Source: Camellia lanceoleosa (taxonomy: Eukaryota; Streptophyta; Magnoliopsida; Ericales; Theaceae). From it: a DNA stretch of 64,000 nucleotides. The DNA lies in the NCBI GenBank assembly GCA_025200525.1, contig CM045758.1, positions 6,382,580 to 6,446,579 of the forward strand. The letters are read 5' to 3'. The notes below the pieces were generated by a model, which saw only the letters and a program-made list of their open reading frames with translations, was not told where the DNA came from and did not search any database. The position numbers were made by a program, and so were the translations under genes. Shown here piece by piece: positions 45,395 through 56,173 of the stretch (position 1 is its first letter; each line of letters begins with the position of its first letter).

Positions 45395-46130
45395 TTACAA
45401 AATTTGTGCTCCAAAAACTTTCAATATCTGTGTGAAAAAATCTGTCTTCAAAAAGCTGTGTTGAAAAATCTGTGTTAAAAAAACTGTCCTCAAAACTGCG
45501 TTAAAAAAAACTGTCTTCAAATCTGTCTGCAAAAACCTGTGAAAAAATCTGTTGCAGAAAATTGTATTAAAAAACCTGTGTGAAAAAATCTGTCTTCAAA
45601 GCTCTGTTCAAAAACTTGTGTGAAAAATCATCTTCAAATCACATCGCAAAAACTGTGAAAAAATCATCTTCAAAAGCGTGTTCAAAACACATGCAAAAAA
45701 TCGGTCTTCAAAACACGTGTCAAAACACTGTTGCAAAAAGCGTGTTAAAAACCTCTATGAAAAAATCTATCTTCAAAGCGTGTTGAAAAAAATCATCTTG
45801 AAATCTGTCTGCAAAAACACGTGTCATAAAATCATCTTCAAAACTATGCTCAAAAACACGTGAAAAAAATCATCTTCAAAAACCTGTGTGAAAAAATCTG
45901 TCTTCAAAATTGTGTTAAAAAAATCAGTCTTCAAATCCGTCTCTAAAAACCTGTGTAAAAAAATCTGTCCTCAAAACTGTGCTAAAAAACCTGGGTGAAA
46001 AAATCTGTCTTGAAAAACCTGTGTGAAAAAATCTGTCTTGAACAAGTTATGTTCAAAATATCTCTTCAAAATCTGTGTTGAAAAACTAGTGTTCAAATTC
46101 TATGTTTAAAATATCTGTGTAGAAAACTGT
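45395..46130. repeat. Minisatellite with a CTGTGTGAAAAAATCTGTCT core
   Basis: An irregular unit of about 28-30 bp (AAAACCTGTGTGAAAAAATC then TGTCTTCA) repeats about 25 times with substitutions and small indels. The ORFs at 45580-45863 are translations of the repeat. Confidence 0.8.
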
Positions 46131-46385
46131 GTTAGAAAACCAGTGCAATCATTCTTCAAACAAAAAACCTATGCAATCATTCTTCAAACAAACACATATA
46201 ACAACTTGTGTCAAAATATTCTTCAAACAAACAAGCATTCGTTAAACATGTAAGAGCCTGTGTTGAAGCATTCCTCAAACAAACAAACATATAACAACCT
46301 GTGTTCAAACATTCCTCAAACAAACAAACATAATTTTAACAACCTGTGTTCAAACATTCTTCAAACAAACAAACAAACAGATAAC
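46131..46385. repeat. CAAACAAACATATAACAACC-type repeat, continuation of the minisatellite
   Basis: Units of about 45-50 bp with the order CAACCTGTGTTCAAACATTC then (C/T)TCAAACAAACAAACATA recur four or five times. They share TGTGTTCAAA with the preceding minisatellite, suggesting a common origin. Confidence 0.65.
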
Positions 46386-46508
46386 AGATTACATGTTTAT
46401 ACTCCTCCAAAATAACTGTCATATATCATAAATTTTCATACATATCATCTATTTCAACTTCTAACTGTTATTTAAATTATTACATATTTGTAACTAATAC
46501 AACAATAA

Positions 46509-46727
46509 TTACAAGGAAGAAAAAGATCTCATAAATGCAACACCAACTTCGAATAAGTCTGTCTGCAATTTTTGCATCTGCGTGCTTTGAATTTGAAGTT
46601 GTTCGCTTTGAAATTGCAAGTGTTCACCCATACTTTGAAGTTGTTCGGTGACGGTTCGTATGTTGTCCATTTACACTTTGTTCTTCAAATGATCTGAGGT
46701 ACTGCCGCTAGCATTTGAAGTTGACAT
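46509..46727 (-). pseudogene. Short coiled-coil reading frame, possible transposon-protein C-terminus
   Basis: From ATG 46727 the frame reads a Ser/Thr-rich start, a stop after about 18 codons, then 'MDNIRTVTEQLQSMGEHLQF', two more Gln/Ser heptad-like repeats (QSEQLQIQSTQMQKLQ) and a hydrophobic end, with TAA at 46509. The heptad pattern suggests a dimerising helix. Such tails occur in plant transposon-encoded proteins, but the family is not identified. Confidence 0.35.
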
Positions 46728-47480
46728 CTACAAAAATATGAAGCCAAATCTCAATCAATTAGTGTATTAGTCTGAGAACTGTTTAAAAAGTAGGAAAGGT
46801 TTGAATTAAATGGAAGCAAACAAGAGCTACACTTTGGTATTATACCATCCCAACATGAACAACAAATGGTTTATGATATTATACCAACGTCAACAAAAGC
46901 AAAATAACTCAGTTGAAATAGCAGAATATTGAACATCTGATATTATACCATCATGATAACTAGCAGCCTGACTAATGAAGTTTGAACAAGCATACCCAGT
47001 CTGAAAAGCAGGGCCATATAATTCTATCAAAAAAAAAAACAGTGTACAACTCTAGTCCAGGAAAAGGCACCTAAAGCATGGAGACACTCAATTGTCTAAG
47101 GTTTCACCATGGTGAAGTTCTTTCTGTATCTAATATACATACAGACACGTAGACTTTTGTTTACAAATATTTTACAAATATCTAAGCAATTACTGAGCTC
47201 TAATAAATAAATTAGTAGAACTACCAGCTTGGAATTGGAACAATACTAAGAGAAGGAAATATATGAAATGGACTCTAAGTTCAATTCTCATGGGAGGCCA
47301 AAGATTGTCTACGAAAAGAGTTAATGCAGCTGATATTGTGATATTAATCAGTAATTTTAGTGTTCCAACAGGGTTAAGAGTGGCAGAAGCTGCCATTTCA
47401 AATCAACAAGCATGATATTTTTCTGACTCTGTGCCTATATAAGTTGAACCTCCATTCTTTGTTGTTCATGATCACTCTTC
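46728..47480. other. Unassigned stretch
   Basis: No recognised gene. GATATTATACCAT recurs three times (46860-46950). The 68-codon minus ORF at 47190-47396 is hydrophobic and unassigned. Confidence 0.3.
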
Positions 47481-47514
47481 ATGAATTTAAATTTAGGGAC
47501 GATGTTGATTTGAA

Positions 47515-47755
47515 TTGTAGGCAGAATTTATTCCCGAGTGCAGAGCCGTGGTTTTTCCTATGGTGAAACATCCATTTGTGGTGGTGGTTTGGTTCCTGAA
47601 CGTCCTAAGATGGAATTTGAAAGGAAGAGCATGATATAAAACACTTGCCCTTTGCTGAGGAATCTTATGCTTTGCCTCCATATATGGATATGAAATCATG
47701 GGAAGTTCAAGCATTCAAGGATAACCAATTGGAAATGTACAGGTTCCTTCTTTGC
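47515..47755 (+). pseudogene. Exon-like segment, unrecognised product, frameshifted
   Basis: After an acceptor-like TTGAATTGTAG the frame reads 'RIYSRVQSRGFSYGETSICG' and 'LVPERPKMEFERK', then, after a one-base shift, 'HDIKHLPFAEESYALPPYMD' and 'WEVQAFKDNQLEMY', ending at AG followed by GTTCC. It has strong protein-like composition over about 75 codons. I do not recognise the family. Confidence 0.35.
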
Positions 47756-48253
47756 AGAGATTAAATGCTATAAACATTTCTCGGTCTCTTGCAATGGCAT
47801 ATGTTATGGATCGGTGGATTCTGCTTTTTTCAGCACTTCTATGTTATGGATCAGGTGGGCTCAAGAGTTCAAAAAAGTAGCATTTTGTTTCCATCTTTAA
47901 TGAAGTAGCTTATATAACCTAACTACAGTTTGATCCAAAACTGATTTTCATTTGTACTATTAATAATGCTTAGACTGGACCTCAACCTCAACAAGAAGAA
48001 GAAGGTTTTCAGAATGCTCATACCCTTTTCAGTATATATCAACAACAACAACAACATATTATTATTTTTTTTTTTTTTTTTTTTTGCTTCAAAAGAAAAT
48101 TAAATAGAATCCCTAAATCAATCTCTAAGTCATATATACACACAAACCCTAAATCAATTTCTAAATTACATATAAGTTATACTGTTATATATACAAACCC
48201 TAATTAATTTCTATATTACAAATCCTAAATCAGACCACTAAGTTATACTGTTA
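47756..48253. other. Unassigned, with AAC and T microsatellites
   Basis: ATGTTATGGATC is duplicated (47800, 47841). A (CAA)n tract at 48040-48056 abuts a T run at 48067-48085. AACCCTAA(A)T(C/T)AATTTCTA recurs about four times from 48108 to 48230. No gene was recognised. Confidence 0.35.
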
Positions 48254-48290
48254 CTAGCGTATGCAGTGCACGAAGGCACGGTGTAAATAA
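48254..48290 (-). mobile_element. Helitron 3' terminus (element extends to the right, minus strand)
   Basis: Read on the minus strand the sequence is ACACCGTGCCTTCGTGCACTG, CATACG, CTAG, then T. A GC-rich hairpin-forming stretch about six to ten nt before CTAG, followed by T, is the standard Helitron 3' end. The hairpin is slightly decayed (GTGC/GCAC core). The matching 5' TC end was not located, so the length is unknown. It may include the minus-strand gene fragments at 49663-50369 and 52802-53200. Confidence 0.5.
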
Positions 48291-49662
48291 TATTAGGATT
48301 ATAATATAATTGTAATCGCAACACTATTTAAATTTAAGATTAAAATGCAATTATAAAAATATATTTGATATTCAAATAATTAAAAGTTGCTCCTCATAAC
48401 TTGATTGGACTCTATTGCCTAAAGGGAATCATAGTTTAACCAATTTCATAGGCCAATTGCATGCTTCCGACATATTAAGGAAATAAAAGTGCATACTTCT
48501 CTGCTGAAGAGCATTCAGTGAACTCACAGTCATATTATTTTGACCCTCCATCTCCAATTAGGATATTTTCACAACTCCTGCAGACAGGCAATGCTTGCTT
48601 TTTCTGAAGCAAAGCAAGGTACAACAGCCTAATGCACCTGGCAAAATCCACCATTTGATTTGGCACCATTCCCCCACCCCCCTAAAAAAAAAAAAAAAAT
48701 TAACATTGATTAAAAAAAAGTATAGAATTTTAGACTAAAAGTCAAGAGTAAAGCAGATAAACATGAGCAATAATTATCTTCGCTTAGCCAAATTAATCAT
48801 CTACCCAGAAACCTAATCAAACCAAACTAAGCCTTATGTTACAATCAATTGGGATTGGCTACGTGAATCGATTTTGTTTTTTCCATCTTGCTCTGTCAAG
48901 TTATAATTTAATTTACAACCCCAAGTGACCAGTTCATCTTCTTCAAATGATACATTGACCTTTGCATCATCGAGCGGCGATACTCTGACAAAGGACTCTA
49001 AAACCCATAAAATTAATCTCAACCCATTAGCGACTAAACAAAGAAGAATCCATATCATGTCACGCACCCAAGAAATCTCGATAAATAAATGAGTAATATT
49101 GTCAACACAACGCAGGTATTCAACCCAAAGGCACAACAAATCACTAAAAATAAAGGGGGATGTGCAGAAAGGCTAAATAAAATTACCCCCCTCTAAAACA
49201 ATTAAGCCTTTAAATGAATTGGTCCCAAATAACTTCACATGGTATCATAACAGACAACATTTAGTTTTAATTGATTAAATGTTATGATATACTACATTGA
49301 CTAAATGTTTAATAATATCTCAATACCTAACATTTAATTTATAACACATGGGTGAAACTATAACGGATAATATTACCACTTTTGCTGCAGCAACTGCACT
49401 TCAGAAATTTTTGGAACTCCAAAAGATCAACTTGGATTGTTCTTCTCGGGTCTCCTATCAAAGCCTAATATAGTGACATGTTATATAAAGAGCATAATAA
49501 AATGGCGCTTAAGAATTTATAACATGTGATTGGAGTTTGGACTACAGCATTGTTTAAATGAACTTTTGTTTTGAGAAAGAGGATATATGAACTTTATTAA
49601 CACTGTTTAAATGAGAACTTTATTTAGATTCTGGAAGTAAAAGAAGGAATAAATGACCAAAC
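48291..49662. other. Unassigned stretch, possibly Helitron interior
   Basis: No gene was identified. ACAATCAATTGGGATTGGCTACGTG near 48840 resembles a phrase dispersed in many plant genomes. The 101-codon minus ORF at 48834-49139 has a protein-like middle (PLDDAKVNVSFEEDELVTWG) but no recognised family. Confidence 0.3.
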
Positions 49663-50369
49663 CTTTGAGCCTTGAACCCTTTCATAACTTCAAGAAACTC
49701 ATCATATTTATCCCTTTTATCTTGAAATATGTCCTTAACTGCCTTGAGATATGCCAATGCAACATTGGTAGTTAGTTTCTGTGTGCTCACTCCACCCATC
49801 ATCTGGGATTGCCCAGAGCTTCATTACCCACACCAAATAAAAAAATAAAAAAAATCAATATACTAATTTAATCAGGTGAGAGCTTTCATTAAACATTAAA
49901 CTTAGGTCAAAATATATTCTTTCAACAAAGATGGGTCTTAATTCCTATTTTTTGCTTCAACCCTAGATATATAATCAAACTTGCATGATTTTATAAAGAA
50001 AAATTCAACAAAAATCAGATCTTTGTTCTCCTTGAAGGAACAACATCTTGAGTAAAAGAATGAAAAACAACAATCTTGAAGTTTAAAATCCGAAGCCAAA
50101 CAAAATACCTAATCAAGAAATAACTAACAAACTCAAGCACTCAACAATTTCAAACATGATTCACCAAATTTTCGAAATTTTACTTGCTTATAATTTTTAT
50201 TAAATAAAGAAGCACTCATAATTACACTTACAATATCACAATATTAGAAAAATGAGAGCTAAAAAAACAAACTAAGAGAGAGAGAAAGGACTCACGGTTC
50301 GGCGCGAGAGGAGACGATGGGGCGTTTGAGTTGAGAAGCCATGTACATATCATCTCTAGCCCTCTTCAT
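49663..50369 (-). pseudogene. First two coding exons of a SIN3-like (paired amphipathic helix) co-repressor gene, truncated
   Basis: Exon 1 (50369-50296) reads MKRARDDMYMASQLKRPIVS then SRAE and ends at donor GAACCGTGAG. Exon 2 (49818-49663, after acceptor AATGAAG) continues '[20 protein letters not shown]', '[20 protein letters not shown]' and '[13 protein letters not shown]', ending at donor AAAGGTTTGG. The codon phase joins exactly across the intron. This is the N-terminus and first helix pair of PAH1, the domain by which plant SIN3-like scaffolds bind transcription factors in histone deacetylase complexes. The next exon, completing PAH1, was not found down to 48254. Coding sequence is clean, so it is either a recent truncation or a Helitron-captured fragment. 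Confidence 0.82.
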
Positions 50370-52801
50370 CTTCGTAATCAAAACTCTCAATCTTCAAAAA
50401 AAACTCTGATGGAATGCCACATATTGAATAATCGAAGTGCTTAAGTATAACATTATTGTTGATTAAATATTACAGGGTACCACAAATCATATTATTGGCA
50501 TCATATCTATAATTTTTCACAGTCAAATTACAGCAATTGATAATGATCTGGTATGACCATTGGTTGCAATGAGGATATTTTGCTGCTCAGAAAATAAATT
50601 ATACCCTTCTTGGCATGTAGTAAGTTGGAAGGAAAAAGAGAAAAAGAAAACTAAGAAATAGTTTCAAAATCTGATAAAACTCATCCCAAACCTAGATGAA
50701 AACGACAGGGGAAAATGGAAATTTACAACCAGTAAAAAGGTCCAACTAAATGTTCAGGCCTAATTTAATATAGGACCTGAATCAAGAAAAATAATTGAAA
50801 TGTTAGCATGCAATTCAACATCATCTTAGTCCCATATATATATAAATGCATAAAATACATCCATAAAATACACACAAATCTCTATATATATATCAGTTCA
50901 TCAAAGCCCACACAAATGCATATATAGTCAAGATTTTGAAGAACCTCACCAATTTGCTATGTATGAGTGATGTGAAATTTTATAAGAGTGTTCCTAACTA
51001 TTTTCTAATTATATTTTTGGTAATAACAGCCACATGCATCCACATACATTCACTTCAACTTGCCTCATTCAAAAATTTAAAATTACACATCACAAACAAG
51101 AAGAAACGAAATTTAGCATACATTCTAGAAGAAACTATTTAACATTGATTTTTTTTTTTAATTTTCTTAAAGAATATATTGTATAAATTGATAAAATGTT
51201 TAACTATTGTTTTTTTTTTAATTGTATTAAAGACTCCTATATATAAATCCACAACAATTGACAAATTAATGTTTATAAATTATAAATCCAGAATGGTACA
51301 CCAAAAGTTAGTGGTATGCTCATGATAACTAATTGATACACAGCTACTTCACCTAAAATTCCGATCGAATATGAGAAACTTAACCTTCTAGGTTGGAGAA
51401 AATTCGGAAGAGACATACAAAAAAAAATGTAGCTCAGATTTTGACCTACATAACTCTAGGAACTTCTTTTGATTCCAGATGATAACCAACAAAAATGTAA
51501 ACTTGAAAGAAGCTTTGCATGCCGTCAACATCAAGAACATCAATGCATTAATGAAATAAAATTTGACAGTAGAAGAAATACACATACAAGAATGATTTAG
51601 ACAGACATACACGCAGACACAACTATGTTTCCCTTGCTTCTAACAAAATTCATCTGCGCAATGATAGGGAAAATGACCCTAAGCCTTCAGTGGCACACAC
51701 TGTTGAGCATGCAGTTCAGTGCATCCTATCAATGGAATTTTATCATATGTTATATATGAATATTTCATTCAGAGATTTAACATCACTTCTTAAAATCTAA
51801 AGGAGTAAGGATTAATATGTATAAATCTCTGTTGTTTTTCTTTATCATTAAATCCCAAGTTATTTTCATCAAACTTGTAAGGTGTTTCATAGTGATGGAT
51901 GAGTGTGTTTCCCAAGTGTCCAAAGCGTGTCCAACTATCTGCATCTAAAAAAATTTAAATAATAATAATAATATAACATGTTTGGACACGTGTCCAACAT
52001 GTATTCAACAAAGGCACAGCACGTTTTGTAGATGTATTTGTGCTTCTTAGATCACCCAAAACAGTAAAGTAAATACAAGGGAAAGGTGGAGATTTTGTTT
52101 GCTTCATCATTAAGCCACCTGTCAAGCTGTCAAAGAAAAAGATATAAATTTTGCACCCAAAAAAAAAACACTTTTCAGATCATTTACTAATTACAGGAAA
52201 CATATTGGAAATGCAAGTAAAGCACTATGTTTCATAACGGGCTTTGTGAAGTTCGAAAAAGGGTCAGGAATCACCCTTCAAAAGCATACCTCAGCGGTTA
52301 ACTTGTGCTTTCTCTTTTTAGCAAATTTATGTATTGCAAAAGAAAATTGTTTAGTTTGATATTGAATCCTATTTTGAGAATAACAATATCTTCCACTTTA
52401 GTTGTGTTTCTCATGGCATAATCCTTTCTTTTCTTTTACTTCTTAACTTCCAAGTCCCTAGCTAGTAGCTAGTAGCTACTATACCTCGGTTATAAAGTTT
52501 AATCAAAAGAATCCTAAAGAGTGTTTTTTATGCTTCCTTACTTCCTGCATGATTCTTCTTTTTCCCCTAATTTGATCACAAATCTATGGAACACGCCAAA
52601 AGATTTTATCAACAAAACAATTTGCAGAGTCTTAAAAACTAGTGTTGGACTCATGCAATGCATTAGATAATTAATTTTAAGCAGGCATTTCTTGCTAAAT
52701 ATATATTATAATACATTTAAGACAAACACATAAAGTGCACAGTTAAGACTAGTACCAGTAACCCAAGAAACCCACATTGAGGACGACTATATCATACTTA
52801 C
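50370..52801. other. AT-rich stretch, no gene recognised
   Basis: Small ORFs at 50936-51142 and 51388-51612 have no recognisable product. TAGCTAGTAGCTAGTAGCTACTA near 52467 is a short repeat. It may be intron or leader sequence of the minus-strand fragments on either side. Confidence 0.3.
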
Positions 52802-53200
52802 ATTTGAGCAGAAATGGAGAGAAAATTTAGGGCAAAGATGAACTGTCCATCTTCTGATTTCGTTTCTGACGCGTTAATGTGCCTCGCCACCTGGTCTTTC
52901 TCATCACAATCAGCCCGTTTGAGATCGCCGTTCTGACGAGTCCGATGATAGTCCTTTGTAGACAAAGGTTCTAAAACAGTTGAGGGAGTATAAGTGCGGA
53001 TTTGAACATATGGCTTGTGGAGGGATTGGGAAGATCGAAGGCGGGGTTAGGGTTTTGGATCCGACGAGAGTGGAGAAAGACGATGTACGACGGTGAAGAG
53101 AATAGGAGAAGAGAGAGAGGCGATGAGGAGGAGGTGTGGCGGTGGTGGTTCTTGGTAAGAGGTGGCGCTGAAGGCGGAAGAGATAAAAGAGAGAGAAGAG
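52802..53200 (-). pseudogene. Exon-like segment ending in a canonical donor, unrecognised product
   Basis: On the minus strand a CT-rich leader-like part (53240-53050) passes into a frame reading 'RSSQSLHKPYVQIRTYTPST' and 'SETKSEDGQFIFALNFLSIS', ending at CAAATGTAAGTATG (donor at 52801). The Arg/Ser-rich start resembles a mitochondrial targeting peptide, but no start codon in this frame is evident. The 79-codon plus-strand ORF at 53002-53241 is the shadow of this region. Confidence 0.3.
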
Positions 53201-53240
53201 TGAGATGGAGTGTTAGGTTAGGGATTGGGGATTTGAGATA

Positions 53241-54989
53241 GTGACAAACAAAAGAGAGGGGGGGAATTCATGCGCGGGAAAAAAGAAAAAATAAATTTTG
53301 TTTTTGTTTTTTTTTTTTTTTTTTTTGTAGTTGATGATTTTTATTTTTTTTTTTTTTAGGTTACTAAAGTTGAAAATTTATTTGTTTCATTTTTATTTTA
53401 TTGAAAAAAATTTATTAATTTTTTTATTTGGTAGAAATAGGGGTAAAAGTATAAATCTAGATACATTTAAAAGTATAAAATTTAGATACATTTAAAAGTA
53501 TAAATCTCATTAAAAAAATAAAATTACACCAAATATAAAAATATAAAAAAAAACATTTATTTTTTGTATTCATAGATATTTTTATAGGAAAATTTGATCT
53601 AACTCCCTCTCTAACTTTTAGTAATGAGAGAGGTCCACAATAATTTTTTTTTTTTTTTTGGTAGTCTAAGGTCCCTCACTCACACCCATATATATAACAC
53701 ACTCTCTCATTCTCTCTCCTTTCTTTTCTTGCACCAAACAACTCCTCTCTCTTTGCTCTTCGTTCGCAACATTGTTCAGAGCTTCATTAGCATTGACTAC
53801 GATGGAGGAATTCGTATAAGCAACATTTATAAAGCTTTGCCGATGAAGATCATCGATTTATATGAAGATTCCTGATAGTGCTTTATACAGCAAGATTTAC
53901 ATGAAGTAGAGCACTAGTCCTCATTGTTGTTCCTCCGATCACTAGTCCTCCAATGAAGATTCCTCCGTCGACAAATATGAATTCGTTTAGTAACTTGCTA
54001 CTGTGGATCTTCGACGAGGCTGCATCTGAAAGGTTCAACTCATTTCTTTCGATGTTTAGAGACGTACAAGATCAAGATGCCCAATAAAATTTCTCTATGA
54101 TGTGTCCAGAGAAATTTGTGACGTGTAAACAGAAGTTGTGGTAGTGGTAGAGGAGATGGAGTAGCGATGGTGGATGAGAGGTAATGGTAGTAGTAGTGGC
54201 AGTAGTGGTGGTGGTGGTAGTGGAGTGGTGCTGATGGTGGTAGTAATGATAGTCGTAGAGGTGGAGTGGCAACAGTGGTAGTAGTGGTGGTAGTGGAATG
54301 ACATTTGCAGTAGTGGTGAAGGTGGTAGACGAGATGTGTGGTGAGAGAGAGATGAGTGAGAGATAGATAAAGAAGATAAACAGAGACAGAGTGATAAGCG
54401 AGAGAGACAAAGTGGTTGCTAAAAATGCATTTTCTTGTATTGGATCGATAAGTCCAAAGGGAGCTTGGTAAAAACCTTAAAGAATGGAGGAAGAAAGTGA
54501 GCAAGGCGAACAAACGAACATATATCTGCAATTGATCAAACAAACATAAATATGAAGTACCGACACAAAATACTCTTCGAAACGTATGAGGGCTTAGGGG
54601 CAAAACTTGGAGGGTCCTAAATTTTGAGAGGGAATTTCAAATTAAAGTAAAATTTTGGTAATTACACACATTATAGGATTAATTAGACAACAAATTAATT
54701 AAGAAAATTAAATTATCATTAGCTAACTTAAATGATAGTGACAATCACTTGTTTTCCAACGAATCCATTGATGACATCTCTCTTTAACTCATAAGTTTTC
54801 CATTTACTCGCTAGTTCATCTTTACCTTTAATTTTGTAATTTTTATTTGTTTAGTAGAAATTTCACTTTTTCAATAATTTCACCTAAATAATAAGGTTAA
54901 ATTTTACTATTTAAAGATAATGAAATTTCACTACTTGAAATGATGGTATGTTTTATGATAACGATGACAAGGATTATAAAGGTGGTGGT
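53241..54989. other. Low-complexity and unassigned stretch
   Basis: There are T runs at 53310-53360 and 53645-53660, an AAAAGTATAAAT(C/T)TAGATACATTT direct repeat at 53445-53510, and a long GGTAGT/GGTGGT trinucleotide stretch at 54120-54330. ORFs of up to 187 codons on the minus strand read the trinucleotide repeat as His/Tyr/Thr runs and are not genes. A leader-like CT-rich part at 53700-53790 leads to a short ORF without recognisable product. Confidence 0.4.
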
Positions 54990-55837
54990 AATAACAATAG
55001 TGGCTTAATGGCTACAACTAAATTTGAAGAATCAGGAAATGAAGACCTACCACATACCTTGGAGCATTGTGTTCTTGTACACTATTTGGGCAATCTGGAA
55101 AGATAGAAACAATGTGGTCTTCAGACAAGAGGATGGAAATGTCCACGAAATTATTAGATCCATTCAACACCAAGCCACAGAGACATATGAGGCATTCCAA
55201 ACTGATCACTTTACAGGCCAACCTCTAAAATCACAGAACTAATTGGGTTTTGCCTTTTGCAGAGGAAATTAAACTCAACACTGACGGTTGTTCAAAAGGC
55301 AATCCGAGGCCAGCTGGATATGGAGGCCTTTTCAGGGATGAAAGAGGAGCTTGGCTTCATGGATATCATGGAAAATTGGAGAAAGCAACTAGCATGTAGG
55401 CTGAGCTCTGGGCAATTTACCGAGGCCTCACCACAATGCTTGAGAAGGAAATGAAGGACATATGCATTGAGACAGACTCAGAACAAGTTGTTAAACTCAT
55501 CAAGGATTCACCATCTCAGCACTTTTAGTATAGGGCTCTGCTTGAAGATGCTAAGTTTCTAATGCAAAGATGCAACTACACAATAGCTCATATACGTAGA
55601 GAGGGAAACAAGAGTGCGGATGGTTTGGCAAATATGGGTGTAAATCACCAAGTCCCTTTTGTGTTTCTTAATGATCCCCCCACTGAGATTGCAAATATGC
55701 TTGTTGCAAACATCATTGGGGCTTCTTCTTCTCCTTCTACTATGTAAGGCAGCTTTGCCTATTTCTCTGTTTTGTCTGTTATCTCCTTTTCTTATGAATC
55801 AAAATAAATAAATAAATAAAAATAACAATGGTGGCTT
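54990..55837 (+). mobile_element. 5'-truncated LINE insertion with 17-bp target duplications
   Basis: AATAACAATAGTGGCTT at 54990-55006 and AATAACAATGGTGGCTT at 55821-55837 (one mismatch) flank an 814-bp insert. The insert ends in an AATAAATAAATAAATAAAA tail and contains only the C-terminal LINE ORF2 region. Long variable duplications, an A-rich tail and 5' truncation are signatures of target-primed reverse transcription. Confidence 0.85.
55024..55746 (+). pseudogene. LINE ORF2 C-terminus with RNase H domain, two nonsense codons and a frame break
   Basis: The first part (55024-55242) has 'FLYTIWAIWKDRNNVVF', the end of a plant LINE reverse transcriptase. After a short gap and frame change the RNase H domain reads 'IKLNTDGCSKGNPRPAGYGG' from about 55266, 'AELWAIYRGL' near 55402, 'CIETDSEQVVKLI' near 55465, and 'YTIAHIRREGNKSADGLANM' near 55578, ending at TAA 55745. 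Two TAG codons interrupt it (before AELWAI, and after SPSQHF). This RVT_3-type RNase H normally removes the RNA template. Inactive here. Confidence 0.85.
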
Positions 55838-56168
55838 CATAATGGTGGCAGTGGTAGTGCTAACAGTGACAGTGACGGTGATGATGGTTGCAACAACATT
55901 AGTGATGATTGTAGCAATTGTGAGGTTATAATGATGTATGTTGATGCTTGTGTATAAATATTTACAAATTCAATTAGCATTAAATAATTATGTAATTTTA
56001 TGTGAGAAATTCATCATAATTTAAATAACTTTTATCCTACAAACTCAATTATAATTGGATTCAAATGGATTGGACAAAGGGTACCGCCTCTTACGCCAAC
56101 ACCGCAAAATTATGATAATAAATTTTAAATAATATATACTTTGCAAAAAAATATAAAAATTATCATTT
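55838..56168. other. Spacer between LINE and solo LTR
   Basis: It continues the GGTGG/GATGAT-rich simple sequence that the LINE landed in, then becomes AT-rich. No gene. Confidence 0.4.
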
Positions 56169-56173
56169 AGAAT

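Noticed and set aside
48834..49139. A 101-codon minus ORF as an exon of the SIN3-like gene
   Set aside because: The sequence does not resemble the part of PAH1 that must follow exon 2, and no acceptor with matching phase was seen.
54040..54603. 187-codon minus-strand ORF rich in His, Tyr and Thr
   Set aside because: It is mostly a reading of the GGTAGT/GGTGGT trinucleotide repeat; other strands and frames give equally long low-complexity ORFs.
53590..54660. A DNA transposon with inverted ends around the CT-rich leader and trinucleotide repeats
   Set aside because: The suspected ends (AACTCCCTCTCTAA and AATTCCCTCTCAAA in reverse) agree only over about 10 bp and no target duplication was found.
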